Shown piece by piece: positions 62,601-64,000 of a DNA stretch of 64,000 nucleotides (positions are counted from its first letter, which is position 1; the number at the start of each line of letters is the position of its first letter). Position numbers and translations under genes: made by a program. Source of the DNA: Rhopalosiphum padi (lineage: Eukaryota > Arthropoda > Insecta > Hemiptera > Aphididae); contig NC_083598.1 of assembly GCF_020882245.1 (NCBI RefSeq), positions 32,525,858 through 32,589,857 on the forward strand, read 5' to 3'. Below the pieces are notes generated by a model that saw only the letters and a program-made list of their open reading frames with translations, did not search any database and was not told where the DNA came from.

Positions 62601-64000
62601 GTTTTTATTATTGTCACTGATTTATAAATAATATTTGATATGACTTGAATACAGTTAATATAATGCAAGTGCGACTTTCTTATAAAATTTGCCATTTTTA
62701 CAATTTTCAAGACGATATCTATAAATCTAAAAATCTATAGTTTAAATATGAATGTTCTGCTTGATTTAATTATATTGTTCAATAAATTGTAGATAAATAT
62801 TGTAGATGTTTAATTAAAAATAATAATACAATAAAATACATTTTATGCTATGTTATTTTATTTTAATTTATACGATGATTTGAATGTTTAATACTGTTGG
62901 TTTGCATGTGATATCCATGGTATATTCATATTTATTATACTATAAGTTATGTAATTTTAAATAATAATAGGTATATAATATTATAAAAATAACAATAAAT
63001 AGTAAGTATTGACAAGTATTGACAGGTATTGTCACATTTATAAAAATGTGGCTTACTGTGTATTTTTCATATATCGACAACCGTAACCACGCGTATAGTC
63101 TAATATTCGGTTACTTTTGACGCAGTATAATATTGGTTAAATTTAACAATACTTAATATATATCTGATGTAGACGCTCTTTATTATTTACATTAACTTAT
63201 CATGGCTAAGGTAAAAAAAATAAATAGATTTAAATATTTTATTAAAAAATTATTGTTTTTTTTAAGAATATTTGCGGAAATATGTTTGTTAATCATATCA
63301 TATTTAGAATAATGATTATAAATTAAATTATAAAAATAATTGACGTTTTTGGGCGAAAGCAGTTAAGCATTATTGATTTCACCCGTGTTGACGGAACGCC
63401 CACTCTTAATATTATTGACACGAAACCAAACCAACGACGTGCGAACGGCTCATCGATCATTCAGCGCGAAATCTGAATACATATAACTATTATCCATAAA
63501 GTATTAAAATATATTTTTTGAATTTCAAACGTCAAGGTTAAAAACATGTCTGGAGTAAAAATATAATTTTTTTTCCAAAATATGAATACAGGATTTCCCT
63601 TTCTAGGAAAAATAACGCTGTTCTGCAAGTTGATTTTGTTTTCTGATCCATTACTTCGGAGTGTTCGCAGTCTACACAAACCCCGTTGTATACCTACACC
63701 AGTGATTTCGATTCATCATTTATGATTCTTTATAAAACTCATTCGTTGTATGGCATTTTATTTTTATAGTGATTTACCTAGTTCTTTCAATTACATAAGC
63801 AGTAAGCACGTAGGTTTTATTTTTATTATCATCTTTCTCTATTCTCTGTACATATAATAAACTCATGTCACTAATTTACCAAATAAATAATAATCAATCT
63901 TTCATTTCAGAACAAGCTGATTTTTAATCTTGATACCAATCAATTATGTAAGTTAATAACTAAAATGTCCTAATCAGATAAATTATATATATATATATTT
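59651..64000. other. AT-rich non-coding stretch
   Basis: No gene was recognised. Small CpG patches lie at 59880-59935 (GTGGGTGCGCGCGCTGCGCA), 60300-60345 and 63370-63470. ACCCCCCCCCATAC at 61759-61772 followed by ACACCCCCTACAG at 61785-61797 may be a hAT-type MITE end. The last patch and a 72-codon minus-strand frame at 63461-63679 show no recognisable family. Confidence 0.4.

Overview
The window looks like insect chromosomal DNA, most likely from an aphid or a close hemipteran relative. Four things point there. The sequence is very AT-rich. CpG dinucleotides are retained in short GC-rich islands. It is dense in Jockey-type LINE remnants and small hAT-type non-autonomous elements. It also carries dispersed repeats that I recognise from memory as common in aphid genomes, such as the module beginning ATTCTGAGTGGAGCGAT. 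No bacterial operon, rRNA, CRISPR array or complete protein-coding gene is visible, and I did not recognise any tRNA gene.

Layout. At 0.58-0.76 kb there is a small hAT-like MITE with perfect terminal inverted repeats (TIRs) and a perfect 8-bp target duplication. At 0.84-2.9 kb lies a decayed, internally deleted Jockey-type LINE (+). At 3.6-5.3 kb is a broken pogo/Tigger-type DNA transposon (-). An aphid-type repeat built of decayed tandem units occupies 8.8-9.9 kb. At 11.1-12.3 kb is a second LINE (-), 5'-truncated, whose reverse transcriptase is open except for one stop. Another aphid-type repeat lies at 14.2-14.9 kb, and a degraded hAT MITE at 17.9 kb. A CpG-rich cluster at 21.8-22.5 kb is a probable promoter or 5' exon region. 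At 23.7-24.7 kb is a third LINE (-), interrupted by a hAT MITE. Dispersed repeats lie at 28-30 kb. At 32.8-33.7 kb is a fourth LINE (+), in which ORF1 is fused to ORF2 and a hAT MITE has inserted. Two candidate exons of one minus-strand gene sit at 41.16-40.93 kb and 35.53-35.42 kb. At 47.6 kb is a relic of a KRBA2/SCAND3-like integrase, and at 50.3-50.8 kb a relic of a hAT transposase. A dispersed repeat is present at 42.8 kb and again at 59.1-59.6 kb.

Interpretation. Most of the window is intronic or intergenic DNA shaped by transposon insertion and decay. The only host-gene signal I would defend is the pair of GC-rich segments at 41 and 35 kb on the minus strand. Both have good splice signals and compatible reading phase, but I could not identify the protein. 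Everything else with a recognisable protein match is transposon-derived and broken. All homology calls were made by eye from conserved motifs; no database search was run.
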